Shown here: in pieces, positions 35,516 through 42,537 of the stretch | Position numbering within the stretch: the first letter of the stretch is position 1 | Layout: each line of letters begins with the position of its first letter | Origin: an uncultured Oscillospiraceae bacterium | GTDB lineage: Bacteria > Bacillota > Clostridia > Oscillospirales > Oscillospiraceae | Reading direction: 5' to 3' | Length of the DNA: 60,494 bases | Assembly: GCA_900763685.1 (NCBI GenBank) | Contig: CAAFLF010000027.1 | Coordinates: 1-60,494 of the forward strand | Position numbers and translations under genes: made by a program | The notes under the pieces: model-generated | What the model was told of the DNA's origin: nothing | The model's database searches: none | What the model saw: the letters and a program-made list of their open reading frames with translations, nothing else

Positions 35516-37810
35516 TCAGCGTTTGAGGACCTTCTTGACCTTGGCCTTCAGCTCCGGGGTGAGGGCCTTGGAGGCGGTGCGGACCAGGTAGGGCGGCAGG
35601 GTCAGGAACTTCTTGCGGACCTGGGCGAAGGGCTCCAGGGCGTAGGCGGCGAAGAAGGCGGCCCGCTCCGGGCAGTAGGCCGTGGGGGAGGCCAGGCGGG
35701 GGTTGCCGGCCACGGCCCGCTCCGCCGGGTACTGCTTGCAGCCGATGGACAGGCGGTCGAAGACGTGGCTGCCGTGGGGGGTGTTGATGAGGAGGAGGGA
35801 GACGCCCTTCTCCTGCTGCTCCGGCAGCTCCTCGGGCCGGAGGCCCCAGAAATCGCCCAATGTCAGGTCCCCCACCCGGCTGAGGCTGCTGTAGGGGCAG
35901 CGGAAGCAGCTCTCCCGCAGGAAGAGGGAGCGGCCGAAGGCCCGGCCGTACTCCGTCTCGTAAAGGGGGGCGGAGTCCTGGGAGCCGTCCTCATAGCGGA
36001 GGGTCAGGTAGCTCTTCTGCCAGCCCTCGGTCTTGGCCCGGAAGCGGACGGAGGCGATGGCCTTGCGCTTGCGCTGGGCCTGGTCGGCCACGAAGCTCTC
36101 CCAGACGCCGGGGGACGGCACGCCGTGGCAGACGAGGTCGCAGGTGGTGAGGTTTTCGGGCCGCGAACCCAGGAAGCGGTAGAGGCCGTCCACCTGGCAG
36201 GGGGTGCCGGAGAAGAGGACGGGCCGGGTCTTGAGGACCTCCCGGATCTCCCGGAAGGTGCTGCCAAGGTCGCTCTGGACATACTTGGCGCCCCGGAACT
36301 TCGCGAGATCCTCCGCCCGGAAGGCGGCGGTGTGGCGGAGGTGGAGGGCATCGTCAAAGGCGGCGCCGAAGACCACGCCGCCGGCGCGGAGGGTATCCTC
36401 CGCCAGGGCGGTGAAGACGCCGCCGGAGGTGGAGGCCAGGCGGACGGCGTCGTCCTTCACCCAGGCGGCGTAGGCCGCCGGGAGGACGCCGTCCGGCGTT
36501 CTCGGGCGCAGGATGGGGCAGGCGGCGGCGCAGCGGCCGCACTGGACGCACTTTTCACGGTCCACCACCGGGACATCGAAGCCCTCCCGGTCCCGGCGCA
36601 TGGCGATGGCGTCCCTGGGGCAGACGGCGGCGCAGGCGCCGCAGCCGGTGCAGCGGCTGCGCTCCGCCAGCTGGGGGACGGGGGGCTTCTCCCCTTCTTC
36701 CGGCTGGTAGGGCTGGTTTTCCAGGGCGCAGCGGAGGTACGCCAGGGAATCCCGGCGGGCATGCTCCAGTTTTTCCTGGACGGCATCCCAGTCGATGGGG
36801 TCCTGAGTCCGGGCGCTGTCGCCCTTGCCGATGATGCGGCTCTCCAGGCCCAGGCGGCTCAGGAGGGAGTAGGTCCGGGAGAGCTCCGGGGCCTTCCGCT
36901 CCGAGGGGGCGGCGGCGGTGAAGAAGGGCTTGCCGAACTGGACGGAGAAGACCGTGCCGTGGAAGGAGTTGGTGCAGACGAAGCTGGCCCCCCGGAAGAG
37001 GCCCAAAAACTCGGCGGGTCCGGCGTCCAGCACCAGCCTGGCCCCCGGCACCACCGGGCGGCGGATGCCGCAGAGCTGGACCACGGGGAGGCCCGTCTCC
37101 CGCGCCAGGGTCTCGATGTAGGGGATCAGGGCATCCGGGCGGCTGATGCAGTAGCAGAGGATGTAGCCCCCGGAGAGGCCGGGGTCGTGGGCGATGGCGC
37201 TCCAATCCTCCCGCCGGAGGAGGAGGGTGGGGTCCAGGACCACGGGGACGGTCTGGCCCGTGAGCTCCCGGAGGATGGTCTGGCCCTGGGTCTCCCGCAC
37301 GGCGATGTGGGAGAAGGGGGCGAGGTAGCTCCGGAGCTCGTCCTCCATGCCGTCCGGGATCCGGGGGACGCCGAAGGAGGGGGCGTAGGCGATCTTCCGC
37401 CCCGCCGTGAAGGCGCTGAAGAAGACGGGGTCGAAGCGGTGGTTTGGGAAGATGGTGGGGTTCCAGATCTGGTCGCTGCCGGAGAGGTAGACATCGTAGG
37501 GGAGGTTCGCCGCCTTCAGCTCCTCAAAGCTCCGGTAGCGGTGGGGGGTCAGGCGGAGCTCCCGGGTCTGGAAGGCGTCAAAGCGCTGCTGGCGGCGCTT
37601 TAAGGCCTGGTAGTGGAGGGTGGTGTGGGCGTCCGCCGCCAGGGCGGCGGGGCCTGTGGGGCGGCGGAAGAGGGCGTTTTCCTGGTTCACGTAGTAGTCG
37701 AGGATCTCGCACTCGTGGCCCAGGGCCTCCACGGCCCGCTCCGTGGCCAGCGCCTGAAGGCAGGCGCCGTAATGGTGGATATGGTAGAATGTCACAAGGC
37801 CTGCTTTCAT
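35516..37810 (-). CDS. Polysaccharide pyruvyl transferase fused to an FrhB-like ferredoxin oxidoreductase
   Basis: A 764-residue protein from ATG 37810. Residues about 1-350 are a polysaccharide pyruvyl transferase domain (MKAGLVTFYHIHHYGACLQA, LSGSDQIWNP, VVLDPTLLL, a TNSFHGTVFSVQF end). A short linker leads to a 2[4Fe-4S] ferredoxin module (CTGCGACAAVCP and CVQCGRCAAACP). The remaining ~330 residues match the F420 hydrogenase/dehydrogenase beta family (STSGGVFTALAE, SGTPCQVDGLYRF, VCHGVPSP, RFRAKTEGW). Separate versions of both are common in exopolysaccharide clusters. Here the gene is not in such a cluster. A redox-linked sugar modification is plausible but unproven. Confidence 0.88.
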   Translation of the reverse strand: MKAGLVTFYHIHHYGACLQALATERAVEALGHECEILDYYVNQENALFRRPTGPAALAADAHTTLHYQALKRRQQRFDAFQTRELRLTPHRYRSFEELKAANLPYDVYLSGSDQIWNPTIFPNHRFDPVFFSAFTAGRKIAYAPSFGVPRIPDGMEDELRSYLAPFSHIAVRETQGQTILRELTGQTVPVVLDPTLLLRREDWSAIAHDPGLSGGYILCYCISRPDALIPYIETLARETGLPVVQLCGIRRPVVPGARLVLDAGPAEFLGLFRGASFVCTNSFHGTVFSVQFGKPFFTAAAPSERKAPELSRTYSLLSRLGLESRIIGKGDSARTQDPIDWDAVQEKLEHARRDSLAYLRCALENQPYQPEEGEKPPVPQLAERSRCTGCGACAAVCPRDAIAMRRDREGFDVPVVDREKCVQCGRCAAACPILRPRTPDGVLPAAYAAWVKDDAVRLASTSGGVFTALAEDTLRAGGVVFGAAFDDALHLRHTAAFRAEDLAKFRGAKYVQSDLGSTFREIREVLKTRPVLFSGTPCQVDGLYRFLGSRPENLTTCDLVCHGVPSPGVWESFVADQAQRKRKAIASVRFRAKTEGWQKSYLTLRYEDGSQDSAPLYETEYGRAFGRSLFLRESCFRCPYSSLSRVGDLTLGDFWGLRPEELPEQQEKGVSLLLINTPHGSHVFDRLSIGCKQYPAERAVAGNPRLASPTAYCPERAAFFAAYALEPFAQVRKKFLTLPPYLVRTASKALTPELKAKVKKVLKR

Positions 37811-37865
37811 GGGGATGACCTGCCTTTCTGCTCCTCCGGCTGGGATGGACGCGCCGTCCCGGCGC

Positions 37866-38369
37866 TCACTGCTTTTCCAGGATGGCGGAGAGGTCCGGGA
37901 GGGAGTCGTCCTCCTCCACCCATTCCTTCTCCACGTCCACCACCTGGAAGTCCGTGGGGGTCTTGCGGATGACCACATACTTGAGGCCCGCGTTGATGAC
38001 CTGGCGGCGGCACATGGCGCAGGAGGTGGCGTCCGAGAGGAGCTCGCCGGTCCGGGCGTCCCGGCCCACGAGGTACAGGGTGCCGCCCACGCAGTCCCGC
38101 CGGGAGGCGGAGATGATGGCGTTGGCCTCGGCATGGACGCTGCGGCAGAGCTCGTAGCGCTCGCCCCGGGGGACGTTCAGCGCCTCCCGGGAGCAGAAGC
38201 CCAGGTCCGTGCAGTTCCGGCGGCCCCGGGGGGCGCCGTTGTAGCCGGTGGCGATGATCTCGTCGTTGGTGACGATGATGGCGCCGTAGACCCGGCGCAG
38301 GCAGGTGGCCCGCTCCAGCACGGTCTCGGCGATGTCCAGGTAGTAGTTCTCCTTGCTGATCCGGCGCAT
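37866..38369 (-). CDS. dCMP deaminase family protein (ComEB-like)
   Basis: A 167-residue zinc deaminase. HAE (His79-Ala-Glu81) provides one zinc ligand and the catalytic Glu; Cys117 and Cys120 in SCAMC are the other ligands. The N-terminal RRVYGAIIVTNDEIIATGYNGAPRG is typical of deoxycytidylate deaminases. The enzyme would make dUMP from dCMP. It is 55 bp upstream of the pyruvyl-transferase fusion on the same strand, without functional connection that I can see. The start at ATG 38369 has only a moderate Shine-Dalgarno sequence. Confidence 0.92.
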   Translation of the reverse strand: MRRISKENYYLDIAETVLERATCLRRVYGAIIVTNDEIIATGYNGAPRGRRNCTDLGFCSREALNVPRGERYELCRSVHAEANAIISASRRDCVGGTLYLVGRDARTGELLSDATSCAMCRRQVINAGLKYVVIRKTPTDFQVVDVEKEWVEEDDSLPDLSAILEKQ

Positions 38370-38446
38370 GTTCCGGTCCTCCCCGTCTCCGGCCCTGGGC
38401 CGGTTAGTATCTTTATATTTTACCCAATTTCCCGCCGCATTGCAAG

Positions 38447-38472
38447 AAGCGCCGGGAGGATTCCCGGCGCTT
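38447..38472 (-). terminator. Terminator after xdhC
   Basis: Eleven-base arms (38447-38457 and 38462-38472) lie about 40 bases past the xdhC stop on the minus strand, followed by a short CTTCTTG tract. A weaker T run than most others here. Confidence 0.65.
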
Positions 38473-38510
38473 GGAGCGGAAAATTTGTGGAAAACGGTCG
38501 AAGATCTTCC

Positions 38511-39488
38511 TTACGCCAGCTTTCCGGCCCGGACGGCGATGAGCTCCGCCGCGATGGAGACGGCGATCTCCTCCGGGGTCTCGGCCCCGATGGCAAGGCC
38601 GATGGGGGCGTGGAGGCGGGCGTACTCGGCCTCGGTGAAGCCCTCCGCCAGGAGGCGGTCCCGGCAGAGGGCCAGCTTCCGGCGGGAGCCGATGCAGCCA
38701 AGATAGCGGACGGGGGCCCGCAGAGTTTCCCGCAGGACCTCGAAATCCGCCTGGTGGCCCCGGGTCATGATGACGAGGTAGTCGTCCGGCCCCAGGGGGA
38801 CGTGACGGCGCAGCTCCCCGAAGGGGGCGGCCACCCGCTTTACCGCCAGGGGGAAGCGGTCCTCCCCGGTGAACTCCGGCCGGTCGTCGTAGACCGCCAC
38901 CCGGAAATCCAGGGGGGCCAGGACGGCGGCCAGCGCCTGGGACACGTGCCCGCCGCCGAAGAGCCAGACGGTGCCGGGGCGGGAGACGGGGATGGTCAGG
39001 ATGCCGTCCTGGAAGAGGGTAGCGTCCTTCAGATAGGCGGCCAGCTCCGGGGCCTCGCCCTCGGTGAGGGCTCTTGTCTCCGTGACCTTCTCCCCTTCCA
39101 GGCGGCGGAGGAGCCAGAGGCCCTGGCCGCCGGAGAGCTCCACCAGGCGGCGGAGGGCGGCGACGGCGGCGGTATCCGCCGGGTCCAGGTACTGGAAGTG
39201 GACGGTGACGTCCCCGCCGCAGACCATGCCGAGGCTGGCGGCGTCCCCAGGGGTGAAGCGGTAGCTCCGCAGGGCGTTTTCATGGCTCGCCAGCAGCTCC
39301 TTGGCCAGATTCTGGGCGGTAAACTCCACATTGCCGCCGCCGATGGTGCCGGCGCTGCCGCCGGGGTAGCAGGCCATCATGGCCCCGGCGCCCCGGGGGG
39401 TGGAGCCGCTGGAGGCGAGGAGGCTCACCAGGATCACCGGCTCCCCGGCCTCCAGATGACGGACCATGGTCCGGAAGAATTCCCGCAT
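38511..39488 (-). CDS. xdhC: XdhC/CoxI family molybdoenzyme maturation protein
   Basis: A 325-residue protein from ATG 39488. N-terminal XdhC domain (ILVSLLASSGSTPRGAGAMM with the conserved SSGSTPRG, then TIGGGNVE) and C-terminal Rossmann domain (VWLFGGGHVSQALAAVLAPLDFRVAVYDDRPEF, GCIGSRRK). Such proteins bind molybdopterin and insert sulfurated cofactor into xanthine-dehydrogenase-like hydroxylases, including the selenium-dependent ones of gut clostridia. No hydroxylase gene lies in the window, so its client is elsewhere. It is 140 bp downstream of DUF3793 and separated from it by a terminator. Confidence 0.92.
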   Translation of the reverse strand: MREFFRTMVRHLEAGEPVILVSLLASSGSTPRGAGAMMACYPGGSAGTIGGGNVEFTAQNLAKELLASHENALRSYRFTPGDAASLGMVCGGDVTVHFQYLDPADTAAVAALRRLVELSGGQGLWLLRRLEGEKVTETRALTEGEAPELAAYLKDATLFQDGILTIPVSRPGTVWLFGGGHVSQALAAVLAPLDFRVAVYDDRPEFTGEDRFPLAVKRVAAPFGELRRHVPLGPDDYLVIMTRGHQADFEVLRETLRAPVRYLGCIGSRRKLALCRDRLLAEGFTEAEYARLHAPIGLAIGAETPEEIAVSIAAELIAVRAGKLA

Positions 39489-39592
39489 CGCTGTCCCCTT
39501 TCCGGGCGGTGCGCCGCCCACGGTATCCTACCGTTGTGGTATCTTATTTTCCAGTATACCCCCGATGGGGGGAAATTGCAATGCCGGGGAAA

Positions 39593-39618
39593 AAGAGCCG
39601 CCCGGACGGGCGGCTCTT
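39593..39618 (-). terminator. Terminator after the DUF3793 gene
   Basis: Eleven-base arms (39593-39603 and 39608-39618), loop GGAC, followed on the minus strand by five T. It closes the DUF2325-DUF3793 unit 11 bases past its stop. Confidence 0.9.
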
Positions 39619-39628
39619 GGCGGGTTTT

Positions 39629-40183
39629 TCAGGCGCCGGGGCGGATCAGCCGCTCCAGGGAGCGGTGGCGGAGGTAATCCTCCCGGTAGGCCCGGGTGCA
39701 GCGCTTATAGAGGGCGAAGGTCCGCTTGGCGGCCTCCTCGTCACCGTAGACCTTCCAGGCGCCGACGCACTTGGCCTCCCGGGCGTGCTCCCGGATGAAG
39801 CCCTCCACATCCTGGGGCGGGTAGCCCAGGAAGAGGCCCACCTCGTGGGGGAAGTCCGTCTCCCGGTTCAGGCGGCGCACCAGCTCCGCCACGCAGCGGT
39901 CCGCGCCCCCGGCGGGATAGCGGCGCTCCGCCAGGAGCTCCGCGGCCAGGGCGTCCTCCAGGTCCCGGCGGAGCCGGGCGGGGCGGTAGAGGTAGATGAG
40001 CTCCCGGTCCCCCACGGTCTTCACCGGCAGGATGCGGAGGCCCCTGGGCACCAGGCGGGCGTTCAGGGAGCGGATGCTCCGCAGCAGCTCCGCCCGGTCC
40101 TCCTTCGGGCAGGAGAAGAGGCTGCCGGTCTTGAGCCCCGCCATGGTGGGAGCGCACTGCTCCACCAGCAATTCCTCACACAC
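39629..40183 (-). CDS. DUF3793 family protein, iron-regulon candidate
   Basis: A 184-residue soluble protein with the family features CAPTMAGLKTGSLFSCP (residues 10-26), LNARLVPRGLRILPV, YLYRPARL, and a C-terminal FPHEVGLFLGYPPQDVEGFI followed by a WKVYGDEEAAKRTFALYKRCT end. Two or three conserved Cys and the GLFLGYP block are family hallmarks; biochemical function is unknown. The start codon overlaps the end of DUF2325 by 8 bases, so the two are translationally coupled. The pair is preceded by the same palindrome as the feo operon, implying control by the same metal-responsive repressor. Confidence 0.85.
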   Translation of the reverse strand: MCEELLVEQCAPTMAGLKTGSLFSCPKEDRAELLRSIRSLNARLVPRGLRILPVKTVGDRELIYLYRPARLRRDLEDALAAELLAERRYPAGGADRCVAELVRRLNRETDFPHEVGLFLGYPPQDVEGFIREHAREAKCVGAWKVYGDEEAAKRTFALYKRCTRAYREDYLRHRSLERLIRPGA

Positions 40184-40466
40184 GGGCGGCCTCGGCGTGG
40201 GTCTCCAGGATGCCCCGGAGGGCGGCCATGGAGCTGGTGTGGGAGCGGACGATGCTGATGTTGCGCTTCTTGGCCTGGGTGGAGGCCAGCTCCAGCATCT
40301 TGTGGGACATGGTGCCGGTGAAAAGCACCAGGAGGTCCGGGCTGCCGATGTTCTGCATGCCCCGCTCCATCTTGGCGTAGACCTTGGCCTTGCAGTCGTA
40401 GGACTTGCAGAGCTCCTCGTACCGGCGCACCATACATTCGTTCCCGCCTAAGATCACAACGCTCAT
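40176..40466 (-). CDS. DUF2325 domain protein, iron-regulon candidate
   Basis: A 96-residue protein from ATG 40466. It has the DUF2325 pattern: MSVVILGGNECMVRRYEELC, KVYAKMERGMQNIG, DLLVLFTGTMSHKMLELA, then KKRNISIVRSHTSSM. The fold is predicted Rossmann-like, and small stand-alone DUF2325 proteins are often annotated as unknown or dinucleotide-binding-like. Cys11, Cys20 and Cys25 could bind metal. It is the first gene of a two-gene unit with DUF3793, and its 5' region carries a perfect copy of the feo-type operator 21 bp before the start. Confidence 0.85.
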   Translation of the reverse strand: MSVVILGGNECMVRRYEELCKSYDCKAKVYAKMERGMQNIGSPDLLVLFTGTMSHKMLELASTQAKKRNISIVRSHTSSMAALRGILETHAEAARV

Positions 40467-40486
40467 ACCGCTGCTCCTTTCTTTTT

Positions 40487-40504
40487 GGTTAGCGCTTGCT
40501 AACC
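40487..40504. promoter_or_regulatory. Perfect metal-regulator operator before DUF2325-DUF3793
   Basis: GGTTAGC-GCTT-GCTAACC, seven-base perfect arms, centred 30 bp upstream of the DUF2325 start. The same palindrome with one or two changes occurs at 45644, 45709 and 45743 before feoA, and degenerately at 45055 before feoB. The TTAGC/GCTAA core resembles operators of DtxR/IdeR-family repressors, and a DtxR-family gene lies 1.3 kb away. Confidence 0.75.
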
Positions 40505-40882
40505 AGTCGGTTTTCAGAAACGGAAGACCGGTGGGGCCTTCCGCTGGGTGTGGCTTCCTTTGTGATGTTATCGTAGCATAACTTTTGGGCGGCGTCCGCT
40601 CCGAAGGGGGAAAGTGGCGCTCCAAAGAGACCGGCATTGGGCGAAACGGAGCGGGGACGGAGGACATTGGCCTGGGGGGTATCATGGTTTCAGCGAGCGG
40701 GCCGCCGGGTCGTCGGCCCCTACGGGGGCGGGGTGAGGGGGAAGACCCCCACGGGGGGGACGGACGGGAGGGGCGGAAAGGTCCCAGCGGGGGACGGGGC
40801 GAGAGGGGCGGAAAAACGACCTGCGGGGGGCGGGGTGAGGGGGGATGGAAAAGGCCCCCGCGGGGGGCGGGGGCCTTTGGGG
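40505..40882. repeat. G-rich tandem-like repeats between AraC and DUF2325 genes
   Basis: 378 bp without a credible gene. From about 40720 to 40850 there are about four imperfect units of 35-45 bp built on CGGGGGACGGGGCGAGAGGGGCGGAAAA, variable in length. At 40708-40725 lies the 18-mer shared with 28034-28051. G runs of 5-7 repeated this densely could form G-quadruplexes. The left part (40561-40585) has a GTTAT-N6-ATAAC dyad. The minus-strand terminator of the AraC gene is at the right edge. Confidence 0.6.
40850..40878 (-). terminator. Terminator of the AraC-family gene
   Basis: Twelve-base arms (40850-40861 and 40867-40878) of mostly G/C with a five-G loop. On the minus strand the stem ends in TTTT. 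It lies five bases past the AraC stop codon. Confidence 0.8.
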
Positions 40883-41800
40883 TCAGGTTTCCTGGGTCTG
40901 GCGGCGGTAGGCGGCGGGGGAGGTGCCCATGACCTCCCGGAAGGCCTTGGCGAACTTGGAGCCGTTGCCGTAGCCCAGGGCGCCGGCGATCTCCAGGACG
41001 CTGTCCTCCGTCTCCCGGAGGCGGAGGGCGGCGGCCCGCATCTTCTGGGCGCGGACGTAGGAATAGAGAGAGACGCCGTAGACGGCCTTGAAGCTGCTCT
41101 TGATGCTGGTGCCGGAGGCGTGGAAGCGCTTGCTGAGCATCTCCAGGGTGACCCGGCTCTCCATGTGCTCGCCAAGGTAGCGGGCCACCTCCTGGGCAAG
41201 CTCCATCCGGGGGCGGGAGATGACGTGGCCGGGCTCCTCGTTCTCCTCCACGTCCAGGGCGCTGAGGAAGAGCAGGAGCTCCAGGACCTTCACCTTGCAG
41301 TAGCCGGCCCGGATGCTCTCCGGCAGGTCGTAGAGCTCGGAGAAGATGTGCTCCACCGCCGGGCGGGAGCGGGCCACATACCCTCTCCCCTGGGCGGTGA
41401 ACTTCTCCATCAGTTCCCGGGGGCGGACGTTGACCTCCGGCAGGATGGCCGCAAAGTCCTCCGGCGCCTGGTCCAGGTCCACGGTGACGGTGATGCCCCG
41501 GTAGCGGCCCAGAGGGAAGCGGGCCTCCGCGCCCATGTCGCTCTGGCGGGCGATGGCCAGGTCCCCGGGGGAGAGGCAGCAGTAGGCGTCGCCCCACTCC
41601 CACTCCGCCCCGCCTTCCCGGCAGTGGCGGATCTCAAAGGCCGCGGGCGAGGGAGTGCCTCCCACCCCGCCCCGGGGCTCCCGGCTGTCCGTCCAGCGGA
41701 GCTGGATGCCGGGAAAGACCTGGCAGAGGCCGCTCTCCCCGGTGTGACAGCGGCAGGTCCCAAGACATCGGGCGCAGCCCGGACGTTCCAACGCTTCCAT
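40883..41800 (-). CDS. AraC-family regulator with Cys-rich N-terminus
   Basis: A 305-residue protein from ATG 41800 (site AAAGGAG). The first 26 residues hold five cysteines and a histidine (Cys9, Cys12, Cys16, Cys18, His19, Cys26), a likely metal-binding knuckle. A cupin-like middle (EWGDAYCCLSPGDLAIARQSD) precedes a C-terminal double helix-turn-helix (LEMLSKRFHASGTSIKSSFKAVYGVSLYSYVRAQKM, then IAGALGYGNGSKFAKAFREVMGTSP). The C-terminal layout resembles PchR-type activators of iron acquisition. The gene lies 19 bp downstream of a DtxR-family gene and probably shares its transcript. Confidence 0.85.
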   Translation of the reverse strand: MEALERPGCARCLGTCRCHTGESGLCQVFPGIQLRWTDSREPRGGVGGTPSPAAFEIRHCREGGAEWEWGDAYCCLSPGDLAIARQSDMGAEARFPLGRYRGITVTVDLDQAPEDFAAILPEVNVRPRELMEKFTAQGRGYVARSRPAVEHIFSELYDLPESIRAGYCKVKVLELLLFLSALDVEENEEPGHVISRPRMELAQEVARYLGEHMESRVTLEMLSKRFHASGTSIKSSFKAVYGVSLYSYVRAQKMRAAALRLRETEDSVLEIAGALGYGNGSKFAKAFREVMGTSPAAYRRQTQET

Positions 41801-41819
41801 ACTGGTGTCTCCTTTCGCG

Positions 41820-42206
41820 TTATGAGGCGCTCTCCGTGCCGCCGCGGCGGCAGAGGGCCTCCAGCTCCTCCTCCGGGATCTGGGAGAGGAGGGCGCAGAC
41901 GGCGGTCTGCTCCTCCCGCATCCGGGGGAAGCCCTGGCGGAGGAGTCGGGCCACCGCCTCATAGTAGCGGCGGCAGAGGCGGGCGGTCTCCGCCCCCTGG
42001 GGGGTGAAGAAGGCGGCGCCGTAGGCGTCCTTCCGGACCAGGCCGAAGTCCATGAAGGTTTTCATCATGTTGTGGACACTGGGCTTGGAGAGGCCCAGGG
42101 CCGCGGCGATATCGCTGCTGCGGACCCCCCTGCCCTGCCGGTCCAGCTCCTGCATGGTCAGGAGGTACCGGATATGGGAGGGGGAGAGATTCCGTAAGTT
42201 AGCCAC
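41820..42206 (-). CDS. DtxR/MntR-family metal-dependent repressor
   Basis: A 128-residue protein. The N-terminal winged helix (SPSHIRYLLTMQELDRQGRGVRSSDIAAALGLSKPSVHNMMKTFMDFGLVRKDAYGAAFFTPQGAETA) is typical of iron-dependent repressors; the short C-terminal helical part corresponds to the dimerisation/metal domain without the SH3-like third domain. Translation starts at GTG 42206 after AGGAGGT. The first codons overlap a degenerate copy of the feo palindrome (42197-42214, five of seven arm positions), allowing autoregulation. The most likely regulator of the GGTTAGC-N4-GCTAACC sites. Metal specificity (Fe or Mn) is not determined by sequence; feo neighbours favour Fe. Confidence 0.85.
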   Translation of the reverse strand: MANLRNLSPSHIRYLLTMQELDRQGRGVRSSDIAAALGLSKPSVHNMMKTFMDFGLVRKDAYGAAFFTPQGAETARLCRRYYEAVARLLRQGFPRMREEQTAVCALLSQIPEEELEALCRRGGTESAS

Positions 42207-42227
42207 CGCTTACCTCCTGTCTGGAAG

Positions 42228-42260
42228 GAAGGGCGGCGCGAACGCCTCGCGCCGCCCTTC
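42228..42260 (-). terminator. Hairpin between the FeoB-associated gene and dtxR
   Basis: Fourteen-base perfect arms (42228-42241 and 42247-42260) followed on the minus strand by CTTCCTTCC. It lies 9 bases after the Cys-rich gene and may end the feo transcript or lower expression of the regulator genes. Confidence 0.65.
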
Positions 42261-42269
42261 GGTCCGAAT

Positions 42270-42455
42270 TCAATGCTTCGCGCTGTGGGTGCCGTGGCAG
42301 GAGCCCGCCATGGCGCAGTGGGCGCAGTTGCAGCCGCAGGAGGTCTTTCCGGCGCGATGGTTCTTGCGCAGGCTCCGGATGATGGCCGCGACAACGGCGA
42401 TCAGGACCAGGGTGATGAGGATGGTACCCAGGTTATCCACGATCCAAGGGAACAT
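42270..42455 (-). CDS. FeoB-associated Cys-rich membrane protein
   Basis: A 61-residue protein: one N-terminal transmembrane helix (about residues 8-28), then a basic segment and a Cys/His-rich tail (CGCNCAHC, then AGSCHGTHSAKH), exactly the pattern of small proteins encoded after feoB in clostridia. The tail could bind Fe2+ or an Fe-S cluster on the cytoplasmic side. ATG 42455 follows AAAGGAG. It is 82 bp downstream of feoB on the same strand. Confidence 0.92.
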   Translation of the reverse strand: MFPWIVDNLGTILITLVLIAVVAAIIRSLRKNHRAGKTSCGCNCAHCAMAGSCHGTHSAKH

Positions 42456-42537
42456 AGAGAGGGCTCCTTTCTGCTGGGATAGGGTATTCGCTGTCAGTAC
42501 GCGATGGATGGAGAGGAAAAATGGAGAGTAAGGGGAA

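Noticed and set aside
40720..40850. CRISPR array
   Set aside because: Units vary in length and sequence, there are no unique spacers of constant size, and no cas genes are in the window.
40176..41603. A 475-codon fusion of DUF2325 with upstream sequence
   Set aside because: The upstream extension is Pro/Arg-rich translation of the G-rich repeat region; the real start is ATG 40466.
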